A stretch of DNA of 64,000 nt from Chaenocephalus aceratus (GCA_023974075.1 JAMFTG010000068.1:89501-153500); one strand, 5' to 3'. Positions 21,319 through 34,085 are shown, numbered from the stretch's first letter. Notes: a model not told the origin generated them from the letters alone. Numbers and translations: made by a program.

Positions 21319-24300
21319 TCAGCAGAAGAAGAAGGGCATGTAGAGGAAGGACCTCATGGCCGTCCCTGCTGCCATCCCAGCCAGTAAACTCAGAGCCATG
21401 CGCTCCATCGCCCCGTCGAACGGGTCCCTCTGAACCAGAACCTGGTGCGTCCCTGAAACACATTTAAAGGTCCCCTATTATACTGTTTCTCATCAATATA
21501 TCACAGCTGTCTCTGATTGGCTGAAACACCAGACAGATCAGTGCAGCATTACCCACAATCCCCTCTGTTTCAGCCCTGTTTCCAAAGTGCTGATTCTCTG
21601 TCTGTTACTTTAGATGAAAGTAAGCAGCCCCTCCCCACGCCCCTCTGAGAGACATCTGGTTACAAAGAACTCAATGGAGCTCTAGAGGAGATTCAGGTGA
21701 TAAGGTGGGGGGGGGGGGGGGGTTACCCTGGTTGCTGATTGGCTAATGGTTACACAAGACAACACATCGTTATGACATCACAAAGTGGCCAAAATCTGAT
21801 CAGCTCATTTTCAGACAGGTTTTTATAAATGGATCAAAAAGAGAGAGAATCTTTGACACGGAGAAGAGGGGACACATGTTGATGTAGAAGAGACATGAAG
21901 AAGAGGGGACACATGTTGATGTAGAAGAGACATGGAGAAGAGGGGACACATGTTGATGTAGAAGAGACACGAAGAAGAGGGGACACATGTTGATGTAGAA
22001 GAGACACGAAGAAGAGGGGACACATGTTGATGTAGAAGAGACGTGAAGAAGAGGGGACACATGTTGATGTAGAAGAGACGTGAAGAAGAGGGGACACATG
22101 TTGATGTAGAAGAGACATGAAGAAGAGGGGACACATGTTGATGTAGAAGAGACATGGAGAAGAGGGGACACATGTTGATGTAGAAGAGACGTGAAGAAGA
22201 GGGGACACATGTTGATGTAGAAGAGACGTGAAGAAGAGGGGACACATGTTGATGTAGAAGAGACGTGAAGAAGAGGGGACACATGTTGATGTAGAAGAGA
22301 CGTGAAGAAGAGGGGACACATGTTGATGTAGAAGAGACACGGAGAAGAGGGGACACATGTTGATGTAGAAGAGACACGGAGAAGAGGGGACACATGTTGA
22401 TGTAGAAGAGACGCGAAGAAGAGGGGACACATGTTGATGTAGAAGAGACGCGAAGAAGAGGGGACACATGTTGATGTAGAAGAGACGTGAAGAAGAGGGG
22501 ACACGTGTTGATGTAGAAGAGACATGGAGAAGAGGGGACACGTGTTGATGTAGAAGAGACATGAAGAAGAGGGGACACATGTTGATGTAGAAGAGACATG
22601 AAGAAGAGGGGACACATGTTGATGTAGAAGAGACGCGAAGAAGAGGGGACACATGTTGATGTAGAAGAGACGTGAAGAAGAGGGGACACATGTTGATGTA
22701 GAAGAGACATGGAGAAGAGGGGACACGTGTTGATGTAGAAGAGACATGAAGAAGAGGGGACACATGTTGATGTAGAAGAGACATGGAGAAGAGGGGACAC
22801 ATGTTGATGTAGAAGAGACGTGAAGAAGAGGGGACACATGTTGATGTAGAAGAGACGTGAAGAAGAGGGGACACATGTTGATGTAGAAGAGACGTGAAGA
22901 AGAGGGGACACATGTTGATGTAGAAGAGACGTGAAGAAGAGGGGACACATGTTGATGTAGAAGAGACGTGAAGAAGAGGGGACACATGTTGATGTAGAAG
23001 AGACGTGAAGAAGAGGGGACACATGTTGATGTAGAAGAGACGTGAAGAAGAGGGGACACATGTTGATGTAGAAGAGACACGGAGAAGAGGGGACACATGT
23101 TGATGTAGAAGAGACACGGAGAAGAGGGGACACATGTTGATGTAGAAGAGACACGAAGAAGAGGGGACACATGTTGATGTAGAAGAGACACGAAGAAGAG
23201 GGGACACATGTTGATGTAGAAGAGACACGAAGAAGAGGGGACACATGTTGATGTAGAAGAGACATGAAGAAGAGGGGATACATGTTGATGTAGAAGAGAC
23301 ATGGAGAAGAGGGGACACATGTTGATGCAGAAGAGACATGAAGAAGAGGGGACACATGTTGATGTAGAAGAGACATGAAGAAGAGGGGACACATGTTGAT
23401 GTAGAAGAGACATAAAGAAGAGGGGACACATGTTGATGTAGAAGAGACATAAAGAAGAGGGGACACATGTTGATGTAGAAGAGACATGGAGAAGAGGGAA
23501 CACATGTTGATGTAGAAGAGACATGTAGAAGAGGGGACACATGTTGATGTAGAAGAGACATGAAGAAGAGGGGACACATGTTGATGTAGAAGAGACATGA
23601 AGAAGAGGGGACACATGTTGATGTAGAAGAGACATGAAGAAGAGGATTTTTGCATAATAGGTCCCCTTTAATGTTTATGTGTTGCCTGAAATCAACTCTG
23701 AGTTTCTCCCACGATAAAAAAAAAATACTTTTTCCAATTCTGATTTTGTATGACTTCATCTTGTCTTACACCATGCACTCAGGTGATATAACCTTTACCT
23801 GAAAAAAACAAGTAAAGCTTTGTTGTACATTATGACCCACAACTTAAAGACAGGCATGTATTGGACTAAACTGCTTTTGGGCAGTTTCATTGATCATGAA
23901 TTGTTCCATGCATTGCTAATGTAACCAATAAATAATCACTATTTATTTTTTCTCTGAAATAATGTCCTGAAAGGCGTCTCTTCATTTATTTATTTCAACA
24001 TACCTGGTCCTGCTCCAGGTGTGATGTAGACCGTGTGGTAGCTGTTGATGGGGATGGCTTCGTAGGAGTCTTCGTATGGGTCGTATTGGAACACCTGTAG
24101 AGAGAGAACGGGTTGAAATAACAGCTCTGACAGTACAAGCAGATCAAGACTCCGCTTTTTAAAATGTAAATAAAACTCACGGGGTTTCTCCTGGTGTCGA
24201 GCAGAGTCAGTTTCCACGCTCTGAAAGAAAGACAAGAAGCTGTGAAGATGTAAAGTGAAGCAGAGCAGAAGACATAATAATAATAATAATAATACATGGG

Positions 24301-27300
24301 ATTTCTATAGCGTGTTTCCTAATGCTCAAAGACGCTTTACGTCAAATCCAAACAGGAACAGAACAAAGAAAACCGAATACATAGGGTGTTTCTCAATGTC
24401 GAGTACGCTTGCTTGGTAGCACATGTCTTCCGAGTCACTTGCTTCAGAAGCGAGGCAAGAATCCTTCCTGGCATTCGAAAAACGAAGAGTGGAACAGGCG
24501 AGCAAGTGTCATATGAGAAGCCCCGTCTTACATTTTCCACCACAGATTTGGGGAAATTGGTCCGTGGGCGCAAAGCATTGTGGGGATTTTAAGACCGCGG
24601 AGTCTACACATGTGCAGCCTCGAAATGTCTCCAAACGAAGTACGCCGGGCTCGGTAGATTTCCAAGTATGATGGACATTGGAACAGTCCTTCGGCGGTAC
24701 TCGATGACGTAGTATGCTTGAAATAGTGGCTCTGGAGCAGCTTTACTCGACATTGAGAAACACCCATAGACTGTTGTCCTAATTGTTGATCAGAGTTTGA
24801 AAGCTAGTTTGAATAATGACATGAGAGAAGTGAAGAAACCTACATGGACTCATCCTCACTGTTAGCACACAGGTTGACTGTGGAGCCGTTAGAGAGCTGA
24901 ACCACGATCAGGTTCTCCCTGGGATTACTCTCTGGAGGAGACACTCCTGCAGAGAGAACACACATTGTAAAAAGGAGCAGTTCACTATAAAATATGCAAG
25001 TTGTCATCTGTGTTAAATCACTCCAAACATCAGAGAAAGAGCGAGGTCTCTTTATACTTAAAGTGGACCTATCATGCTATATTTTAATAATCTAGTGTAG
25101 GACCTTACCTATATAAGGCATATTTATACTTTTTATTTTTCAAAATACCAAACAGATCATGCATTTTAGCCATTCCTCATTTCGCTCTATTTAACACAGT
25201 CTTTGCACGATGGGCTGATTCTGTGAGAACAGCACCACCTACAGGCCTGGCATATGTACTACAGCGTCTCCAGCGCGTTCGAACGGCAATGTCCGTGGAT
25301 GTCTCCTCCTGATTGGTGGAGTTGGCCCAATAGCCGTAGCGCCACTTCTGTGACGTCATAGAAGTGTTCAAATCTGGATCAGTCTGTATCAGATCCGTTG
25401 CAGCCCCTTTTTAAGAGATTTGGGTACGGAGGAAAATAGAGAGGGTTGTGTTTTCTGACACTTGGTGAGTTCCCTGACTCACCGGGGACACATATTCATG
25501 TATAAAAGACGTACACAAGTGCATTTTGCATGATGGCTTTAAGTGTAGGTCATTTTGAGAGTTGCTTAATAAAATGTGAAACCTTGTAGGACCTTTTAAT
25601 ACATATATAGTTCTGTCTCAATGACTAAAGGGTTAGAGTAAACCTTTATATCTGTACCTGGAATGATAACGAAGGACTGGACTGACTCAATTGAGTGAAT
25701 ACTAATAGTACGGTTTAAAAATGAACACCCTCTGTCTTGGTTAGTTGGCCGGCTCTGTTGTGATTGGATAACCGCCTAGAGATGTCCCGCCCCTTAGCTC
25801 TAATAAAGAATTTCCCAAATTGGGATCAATGAAGTACCTGTCTCTCTATCTATCCATCCATCTATCTATCTCTCCATCTCTCTATCTATCCATCCATCTA
25901 TCTATCTCTCTATCTCTCTATCTATCTATCTATCCATCCATCTATCTATTTCTCTATCTATCCATCTATCTATCCATCCATCCATCTATCTATCTATCTA
26001 TCCATCCATCCATCTATCCATCCATCTATCTATCCATCCATCTCTCTATCCATCTATCTATCTCTCTATCCATCCATCTATCTATCTCTCTATCCATCCA
26101 TCCATCCATCCATCTATCTCTCTATCTATCTATCCATCCATCTATCTATTTCTCTATCTATCCATCTATCTATCCATCCATCCATCTATCTATCTATCTA
26201 TCCATCCATCCATCCATCTATCTATCCATCCATCTATCTCTCTATCCATCCATCTATCTCTCTATCCATCCATCCATCTATCTCTCTATCTATCCATCCA
26301 TCCATCTATCTCTCTCTCTATCTATCCATCCATCTATCTATTTCTCTATCCATCTATCTATCCATCCATCCATCTATCTATCTATCTATCCATCCATCCA
26401 TCTATCCATCCATCTATCTATCCATCCATCTCTCTATCCATCTATCTATCTATCTATCTATCCATCTATCTATCTATCTATCCATCCATCTATCCATCCA
26501 TCTATCTATCCATCCATCTATCTATCTATCCATCCATCTCTCTATCCATCTATATATCCATCTATCCATCTATCTATCTATCTATCTATCCATCTATCCA
26601 TCCATCCATCTATCTATCTATCTCTCAATCCATCTCTCCATCTATCTATCTATCTATCTATCCATCTATCTATCTATCCATCCATCTATCCATCCATCTA
26701 TCTATCCATCCATCCATCTCTCTATCCATCTATATATCCATCTATCCATCCATCTATCCATCCATCTATCTATCCATCCATCTATCTATCTATCATCTCT
26801 CTATCCATCCATCTATCTATCTATCCATCCATCTCTCTATCCATCTATCTATCTATCTATCTATCTATCCATCTATCCATCCATCTATCCATCCATCTAT
26901 CTATCCATCCATCTATCTATCTATCCATCCATCTCTCTATCCATCTATATATCCATCTATCCATCCATCTATCCATCCATCTATCTATCCATCCATCTAT
27001 CTATCTATCTATCTATCCATCCATCTCTCTATCCATCCATCTATCTATCTATCCATCCATCTATCCATCCATCTATCTATCCATCCATCTATCTATCTAT
27101 CCATCCATCTCTCTATCCATCTATATATCCATCCATCTATCTATCCATCTATCTATCCATCTATCCATCCATCTATCTCTCTATCTATCTATCTATCTAT
27201 CTGAACAAGGTGTTGAAGCCCTAGCCAATAGGAGAGCGAGTGTTCCATAGTGATGTCATTATGTTAAGGAAGTAAACAAAGGTTAGTGTTGGAGAGAAAC

Positions 27301-30300
27301 TCCCCCTGGAGGGAACACAGGGACTTTATCCTTTGCAGACCATGTACATGCACTAAAACCTATACAACACACGACAGGAGAGGGAAGACACCATAAAGCA
27401 AAATAGGGCCCCTTTAAGTTTTTCGTTGTTATTCTTGCTTGAAGACGGATAGTGACGTTCTGTCTTGTTCTGAAGAATCTGTTCCTATAAATGAATCTCA
27501 GACTGCTTCGCTGCTGAGCGCTCCTGCAGAGCAATCATCAAACAAAAGCTGTGTCCCAGTTCCATAGTAAATACTAATTGTATGCATTATATACATGACA
27601 TACTTATCTTTTAGTAAACACTGTTTGTGCAATTATTATGAGAACCTTTGTATACTTGCAGAAAATGGGATGTCAATCAAACTGTGGTTTCAGAATTAAG
27701 ATAAGTCCCAGATGTTTTTCAATAGTTTCTCTTGTTTGTTTGGAAAGGTTTTCTAGAGCTCCATTTTCTGTGTTGGGCTATAAAGGAACTACAGTTCCTT
27801 TATAGCCCAACATTAGCCACCTTTAGCTTAGCGGCAGTGGCGGTTCTAGACCAATTTGACTGGGCGGGCCACTGGGGGGCCAGTTATTTTCTGAGGGGGG
27901 CACAATAAATGCAGGACGAAAAAGAGAACTAGACAGTATGAAGTAATTGCGCATAAGAAAACAATGCAATACAGTTATTGGTATTTGTTTCAGTACACTT
28001 ATTTATTTCAGATAGATTTTATAGTTATTACTGTTAGCTTCAGCTTAAGTTATAGTGCAATGTGTGCACTAACACCATATTTATATAAAAAATAAAGGCA
28101 ATGAACAGTTACATCTCTACTTTACATAAGGGTGTCTGCACAATCTCACATTACAGCAACTAAATCCTACGGTTTTTGGCAAACCGAGTACCAGAAAATA
28201 TACATTTAAAAAAAAAAAAACTTTTCATTGTTAGGGGGGCCACAGGTCAGTGTTAGAACCCCCCTAGAACCACCCCTGCTTATTGGTGATGATGTGAATT
28301 CACGTGACCGTGCTGTCGTTCCTTTATTGCCCAACATTAGCCTGCTTTAGCTTAGCGATGGTGACGTGAAGTCATGCGACCGTGCTGTAGTTCCTTTATA
28401 GCCCAACATTAGCCACCTTTAGCTTAGCGATGGTGACGTGAAGTCATGCGACCGTGCTGTAGTTCCTTTATAGCCCAACATTAGCCGCCTTTAGCTTAGC
28501 GGTGGTGACGTGAAGTCATGTGACCGTGCTGTAGTTCCTTTATAGCCCAACATTAGCCACCTTTAGCTTAGCGGTGGTGACTTGAAGTCATGTGACCGTG
28601 CTGTAGTTCCTTTATAGCCCAACATTAGCCACCTTTAGCTTAGCGGTGGTGACGTGAAGTCATGCGACCGTGCTGTAGTTCCTTTATAGCCCAACATTAG
28701 CCACCTTTAGCTTAGCGATGGTGATGTAAAGTCATGTGACCGTGCTAGTTCCTTTATAGCCCAACATTAGCTTTTTACTTCAGAAATCATAAAATGTTGT
28801 TAATATGTGGAGATAATCCTGCTGAACAAAACGTCTAAGTATCATAAACGTTGATTATTTTCTGCAATAGGCCTAATCCTAAATCCAAAGGAAATAAATA
28901 TCCCATTTGCGTGTTGTGGAGGGAACCAGAAAGATACTATCTGTCTACTACAGTCTACAAAAATACGTCATCATTGCACCACTGTGTATGGGTTAGCATG
29001 TCTTACCTCCACACTCCAGGCCTGACCTCACGTCCACACACCTTGTCTTGAGGCTGACTCGGTGCTCCAGGTCTCTCCTGCTCTCGTTCTTATAGAAGCA
29101 AAGATTCCCATCGATCCAAAGGTCGCACCAGTTCAACTTCCAGCGTTTCAGGACAGAAGCTGGAGGAGAGACACAGTGGAGCATCAGTAGGGGAGCACGA
29201 TTTACAAAAAAATAGCAATATATGATTCACGATATCCGAGGGAAAGAAAAAGAGGGGGAGCTGGGGTCAGATATTTGTTATTGTTTCTTTCTTCTTAAAC
29301 AGCGTTAAACCTTAACTTCAGTACAGGTTTCATTGGGAACGAGTCAAAGAGAAGAGCCAAAAAAGCATCTTGATTTATTGGGAATGTTGTTGTTACACCC
29401 AGGATGTTGTTGTCAACATAATGGACAAATGCTCTCATGTTCAGCTTCCTGAAGAACCATTTTCAACTATAAGCAAAAACTAATAATCCACACATTTGAG
29501 AAATTGGAATTGTGCTTTTTATCATAACAATCAATTCTTACTTCCCCTTAATGACATATAACAAAAACAAGCATCCTGGATGTATCATGTATTCCCCGGG
29601 CACCACACCAGGGGCGGTTCTAGGGGGGGGGGGGGGGGGGGGGGGGAACACTGACCTCTGACCCCCCTGTGGCCCCCCTAAAAATTAAAAGTGAAAAAAA
29701 TTAAAAATGTATGATTTATTACACGATTTATTGAATGACGGAATAGACGGAACTAACGTTATTCGTCATTCTAGTCCGACCCATTAGAGCGGTGCACTCA
29801 GGACCCATTAGAGCGGTGCAATCAGGACCCATTAGAGCGGTGCACTCACTTTCACTGTCCGGCTGAAGCACGCGAAAAACAAACACTTTTCATCTCGGAT
29901 CATCAGAGGCTGTTGCATCCAAGAAAGACTGATTGAAAGCTACGTTTCGAGAGACTACCACGATAATTGAAGGTGATTTAAATTTTTATATAAATATGAT
30001 ATGGTGTTAGTGCAAAAATTGTAATATAACTTAAGCTGAAGCTAACAGTAATAACTATAAGATCTATCTGAAATAAACAAGTGTACTGAAATAAATACCA
30101 ATAACTGTATTGCATTGTTTTCTTATGCGCAATTACTTCATACCGTCTAGTTCTCTTTTTCGTCCTGCATTTATTGTGCCCCCCTCAGAAAATAACTGGC
30201 CCCCCAGTCACATTGGTCTAGAACCGCCACTGCGCCACACACAATAATAATTTATTGAGTGCTTTTCTTGAAACTCAAAGACACTTTACAGAGTAAAAAT

Positions 30301-30512
30301 TCATAAAAACAACACACTTAAAATATATAAAACACAACATTAATTACAGATTCAAATGAATAACATAATGGCCGCCCACTGCTCCTAACACTAGGTCAAA
30401 TGCAGAATTTAAATGTCCCCTCTGTCAGACTATTAAGGGTATACTGTATATTACAACAACGACACAAATACTCACTCTGTCTCCAAAGCCAGCCTGACCT
30501 CAGCAGAGCCAT
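21319..30512 (-). CDS. plekhb1: Pleckstrin homology domain family B member 1-like (evectin-1)
   Basis: Six minus-strand coding exons fit with GT-AG borders and consistent phase: 30476-30512, 29007-29159, 24844-24946, 24181-24220, 24004-24094 and 21319-21452. Together they give 185 residues. The start [12 protein letters not shown] leads into a PH domain (about residues 2-108) with [12 protein letters not shown], the central GLECGG, and [13 protein letters not shown] at its C-terminal helix. A tyrosine-rich linker follows ([12 protein letters not shown]), then a hydrophobic tail, [13 protein letters not shown] to the C-terminus FFFC. This is the evectin layout: a PH domain and a C-terminal membrane anchor. 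Evectins are membrane and endosome-associated; PLEKHB1 is prominent in photoreceptors and brain. The linker resembles PLEKHB1 more than PLEKHB2, from memory. Human isoforms are somewhat longer. Introns hold a 37-bp minisatellite, a tetranucleotide array and several transposons. The gene converges on sc5d. Confidence 0.93.
21459..23672. mobile_element. AAAGGTCCCCTATTAT dispersed element hosting a minisatellite
   Basis: Left end TTTAAAGGTCCCCTATTAT and right end ATAATAGGTCCCCTTTAA form imperfect inverted termini around the 37-bp array. The left part resembles common fish non-coding elements (ATCACAGCTGTCTCTGATTG). It sits in the last intron of plekhb1. Confidence 0.55.
21856..23645. repeat. 37-bp minisatellite, about 48 units
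   Basis: Units contain GAAGAGGGGACACATGTTGA then TGTAGAAGAGACATG. Variation is concentrated at the end of the unit (GACATGAAG, GACGTGAAG, GACACGGAG, GACACGAAG), with runs of like variants showing recent multi-unit amplification. All three minus frames are open for about 600 codons because no unit carries a stop; these are not genes. Confidence 0.97.
24270..24294. repeat. ATA/ATT microsatellite
   Basis: Short (AAT)n run in plekhb1 intron 3, 5' of the exon at 24181-24220 on the minus strand, next to a GATTTCTATAGCGTGTTTC motif common to fish dispersed repeats. Confidence 0.8.
24384..24767. mobile_element. GGGTGTTTCTCAAT palindromic TIR element, copy 2
   Basis: Starts GGGTGTTTCTCAATGTCGAG and ends CTCGACATTGAGAAACACCC, a nearly perfect terminal inverted repeat. 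It is flanked by ATA on both sides, consistent with a 3-bp target duplication. Homologous to 11708-12090. It lies in plekhb1 intron 3. Confidence 0.8.
25057..25543. mobile_element. CTTAAAGTGGACCTATCATG TIR element
   Basis: Begins CTTAAAGTGGACCTATCATG and ends CATGATGGCTTTAAG, imperfect inverted ends. Just inside the right end is GGGGACACATATTCATGTAT followed by AAAAGACGTACAC, a single-copy relative of the 37-bp minisatellite unit at 21856-23645. Non-coding; in plekhb1 intron 2. Confidence 0.65.
25835..27201 (+). repeat. ATCT/ATCC tetranucleotide array, about 1.4 kb
   Basis: Interleaved TATC, CATC and TCTC words with higher-order blocks. The 476-codon plus frame (Ile-His-Leu-Ser-Pro) is an artefact. 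Confidence 0.97.
27202..27416 (-). repeat. Inverted copy of the AAAGAGGCC element, interrupted by the array
   Basis: GGAACACAGGGACTTTATCC, ACATGCACTAAAACCTATAC and AATAGGGCCCCTTTAA are the reverse complement of the element start at 15813. The sequence before the tetranucleotide array (25740-25800, GAGATGTCCCGCCCCTTAGC) matches its inner part, so the array sits inside the element. Confidence 0.7.
27772..27811. repeat. 40-bp near-perfect palindrome
   Basis: GTTGGGCTATAAAGGAACT is followed after 2 bp by its exact reverse complement, AGTTCCTTTATAGCCCAAC. The right half belongs to the 72-bp minisatellite unit. Confidence 0.9.
27793..28775 (+). repeat. About 72-bp minisatellite, split by a hAT insertion
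   Basis: Units contain GTTCCTTTATAGCCCAACAT, TAGCCACCTTTAGCTTAGCG and GACGTGAAGTCATG. One unit lies before the hAT element at 27835-28278 and about six after it. Confidence 0.85.
27835..28278. mobile_element. hAT-type element, family CAGTGGCGGTTCTAG, copy 1
   Basis: Ends CAGTGGCGGTTCTAG and CTAGAACCACCCCTG are inverted repeats. Flanking 8-mers CTTAGCGG (27827-27834) and CTTATTGG (28279-28286) match at 6 of 8. Interior matches 29609-30232 in opposite orientation (AACTGGCCCCCC, TGCGCAATTACTTCATAC). Non-autonomous. Confidence 0.8.
29609..30232. mobile_element. hAT-type element, family CAGTGGCGGTTCTAG, copy 2
   Basis: Opposite orientation to copy 1. Ends CAGGGGCGGTTCTAG and CTAGAACCGCCACTG. Flanking 8-mers CACCACAC and CGCCACAC match at 7 of 8. 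It contains a G-run (about 29624-29646) and three tandem copies of a block with CCCATTAGAGCGGTGCA (29780-29850) absent from copy 1. In plekhb1 intron 1. Confidence 0.82.
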
Positions 30513-30959
30513 GCGATGTCCCAGTTAAAAATAATAGTCCAGTTACAGAAACAAAGGAAAAATCGGAGTTGTCCACGTTCAAATATGCAGCAGCTTGTTT
30601 TAAATGCATCTGTCTGTGTGTGTGTTCACTTTGCGTCTCAGACGGTGAGTCGCTGCGTTAATCTGGACTAAATCTGACTCACTGGATCATTCTGGATTAG
30701 GATTGTTCGTCCGCTCCTCCTGACTCTTTCTGGAATATCTTCTCCTGCCGATAGATACACTGTTTTTACGTCTTCTTTACTAAATGCTTGCTCTTAAACT
30801 GAACTCTTACAGGACTTGTCACATTAGTCGTTGTCCGCATACGAGTTTTTACAAATTAATCCCTGCAGGTAACAACATGAGGATTAACCTATGTGTGTGG
30901 TTATGTCAGCAGGCTGATTCACTGCTGGTGACGCTGCTGTTTCCTTTGACAGTTTAAAG

Positions 30960-31373
30960 CAGGGGTGTCAAACTCAAGGCCCGGGGGCCAAATCCGGCCC
31001 GCGGCTTCAATTTATGCGGCCCGCAAGAGCTTGCAAGGAATATAATATTCTTATAATATATATAATAATAATTATTATACGGTTACATGCCGTTTTACAG
31101 AAGCACATTGCCCATAAACTACATGTCCCACAATGCATCTCATTTTGTGACATGCGCACTGAAGAGACTTGCAATTATTTGCCCTAGACTTCTGCTTTCA
31201 GACGTAGTTAATTATGAAGTTATTACCCTGTCTGATAATAATCCAATGCAGAGACAATAATGTAAAATAATACATTATTTTATATATTTATATAGTCTTA
31301 AAGTTACAACCGGTCTTTGAGTGCAACCATAATGCTGATGTGGTCCGCGATGAAATTGAGTTTGACAGCCCTG
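30960..31373. mobile_element. hAT-type element CAGGGGTGTCAAACTC
   Basis: Starts CAGGGGTGTCAAACTCAAGG and ends GAGTTTGACAGCCCTG, with a perfect 8-bp target duplication GTTTAAAG at 30952-30959 and 31374-31381. 414 bp, non-coding. It lies upstream of the plekhb1 start. A related end fragment is at about 42650-42700. Confidence 0.88.
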
Positions 31374-31977
31374 GTTTAAAGGAAACACCGCTTTCCTGAT
31401 TCGTCACCTGAATTTATAGTATTTAATTATCTCAAAAGCAGTGTCACATTTTCCACAGCGATGCCATTTTTTTCGCTTGAAGTAATCTATAGATTTTGTT
31501 TTTTCAAATGTCGCTTTTTTTGTATGTTGAATGTACTTGACGGTAGACACACAATGTTTATCATAAAACGATCAAAGCAGGGTTTCGAGCATCAACTGAA
31601 TTGATCTTTCCATTAAATACCCGGTTTATAATTTATAAAATGTGGCATATCTGCACGAGATCCTCCAGAATAAAAAAAAAGAGGAAAAATGTCAAATTGT
31701 TCGATGCAATTTTGTTATTCATAATAAACCATAAATAAACCTTTGATATCACTGTAACTCACCCATAGGCTATAGGTCTAACCCAGAGGCCTAAACATTG
31801 GTTGTAAATTCGGGATTTGACACCGAAGAGAAACATCTTTTCTCTTTGCCTATAAGTCATATACTATTTACATTATGTCTTGGTCTAAATCACTTCTAAA
31901 ATGCCTTATACTTGCTAGTTCACTAATGCGCCTGTGCTTACAGTTTCTCCACAAGTGCCAATTTGGGGTTTTATTAA
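31374..31977. other. Spacer, nothing recognised
   Basis: AT-rich; no exons or repeats identified. Confidence 0.4.
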
Positions 31978-32316
31978 AGGTGGGGTAGGTACGTTTGAGA
32001 AACCGGCTCGATATACACTTGTTATATTCCATGGAATGCTCTTAACGTCCCGATAGCAATGAATATTTGAAGTGCTTTGACAAAAAATCCATAAATAAAT
32101 ATCATCTGTGGAAGCCGTGGCGCTGTAGAAAGCTCGACCAATCATCTGAGCCGGCTAAAGTAACTGGATGGCCTACCTGCCTGTCAGCCTTCCATCTGTG
32201 CCCAAACTTATCTCGTGCCCTCATTGGTCGTGTGTTCGTTCATGTGTGTTGGAGGAGGGGTATTTTCAAATTCTAGCTCACTCGAGCTGCTTTCTCCAAA
32301 ATTACCTACCCCACCT
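31978..32316. mobile_element. AGGTGGGGTAGG TIR element, copy 2
   Basis: 339-bp homologue of 8571-8853, flanked by TTAA at 31974-31977 and 32317-32320. Subterminal CCGGCTCGA and CTCGAGC motifs are present. Confidence 0.78.
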
Positions 32317-33305
32317 TTAAGTGATGCCTTTAATAAAACACTAACATTCTTACCTCCTGGCTATAGAGCCTTTTTGCCTACACCGATAACGAGATAACTT
32401 CAAATATCAAAGCCTTCCCCAGTCCTGACAATCCTACAAAATAAGGTCAACTTTGGCAGCAGGTTAAGGCCCTCAGAAATGTGATTCATTGCGCCAATAA
32501 TAATAATAACTTTTTCTGATTTCAATAGATCTTATTATCACTTTGGGTTTCTGGGTAAAAGGTTGCATTGTTGAAGCCATGGCGCTGTAGGTGCTCCAGG
32601 GTGGGTCGCTGCTGTTGGACTTTGGACAGACAAATTAACTTGTGATACTAATACTTTAAGTTAATTTAGCTGATTGTATTCTTTATTACTTCACTAAAGT
32701 ATTATTGCAAGGGCAGGACTTTTTATATTTGGCAAAGTATTTAAAAATGTTGCAATTTCCAAAACAATTGATGGTATTCCCGTGTTTTTTTACCCTGTAA
32801 AGAAGAGTACACAACAACACTGCCATCTGCTGGCAGCACATGCATAGTATTTATACTATACATTTCAGGTAGATATTGTACTGTGTTTCTATAGTATTAT
32901 GTCTTACAATTGCACTTACCTTCCTAATTGAGATCCTTTGACTTGTAGATAAAGATTTTGCATATTCTAAGAGCAGTTTTTAACCAAATTCAGCAACAAC
33001 ATTTAAATAAAAATAACATTATAAAGTGAAAGCAAGCAAAAAAATACAACAATTTGTCTGATTAATATTTAATTTCATACTTTTATATAACCTAACTAAC
33101 TGATATACTTCTATTTCTGCACTAACTAACAACAATTGCAATAAAATACAAATATTTGATAAACGTTGTACATTCAATTTAGTCCAAGATTCACTCATGT
33201 CATTTTATAATGAAAAATCAAATGCATTTCTTTCTTTTTTGCAGCCTTCTTCTTATTCATGTTGTCTAGTTAGGTGCCATAGAGGGCCTTTCTTATTTCA
33301 CAAAT
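32317..33305. other. Spacer with minor repeat traces
   Basis: CAACACTGCCATCTGCTGGC at about 32815 resembles the end of a dispersed fish repeat. No gene seen. Confidence 0.4.
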
Positions 33306-33849
33306 CAGGGTTCATACACTTTTTCACCAATGATTTTCAATGACTTTTCCATGACTTCTCAATGACCTTTACCTCATTTTCCATGACCAAAAAGAAATTC
33401 CCACTGAAAATGGTTTATTTTAACATGGAACAGGAAAATTAGGTCTGCATATGAAACATGTGGTGCCTATCTAAAACAAATCAAATAGTAGGCTTACTAG
33501 CTTCTACACGCTAAAGCAACTGTAGTCAGGGAGGATGGTATGAAAAAGGTGGCAAGGACCCGACCCCTGACCCCCTGAAAGCAGCAGTGTCAATAATAAC
33601 AGAAACGCCAAAGAGTCACATCTAATAGAAATATATAAAAGCATTTATTTTAATTGTGTAGCAGTCAGTTTATAATTCTGGCAGCACTGTTGAGCATTTT
33701 GAAAATGTATTGTCATGCCTGTGCAAGGCGTATTCTTTCTATCTTTATAGCCACTGGTGTAAAGTAACTAAGTTCATAAACTCAACAAGTACTATACGTG
33801 GGTACAATTTTGAGATACTTGTACTTTATTTAAGTATTTCAATGTTTTG

Positions 33850-34085
33850 CTACTTTGTACTTCTACTCCTCTACAGTTCAGAGGTACATGGTGTACTTCT
33901 ACTCCTCTACAGTTCAGAGGTACATGGTGTACTTCTACTCCTCTACAGTTCAGAGGTACATGGTGTACTTCTACTCCTCTACAGTTCAGAGGTACATGGT
34001 GTACTTCTACTCCACTACAGTTCAGAGGTACATGGTGTACTTCTACTCCACTACAGTTCAGAGGCACATGGTGTACTTTTCCTCC
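33850..34085 (+). repeat. 36-bp minisatellite, about 6 units
   Basis: Units around CTACAGTTCAGAGGTACATG then GTGTACTTCTACTC. They run open in three plus frames and in one minus frame; these are not genes. Confidence 0.93.

Noticed and set aside
21856..23645. CRISPR-like regular repeats
   Set aside because: Units are contiguous with no unique spacers, and the genome is eukaryotic.
21800..23760. Three overlapping minus-strand frames of over 600 codons
   Set aside because: Same effect in the 37-bp minisatellite, inside a plekhb1 intron.
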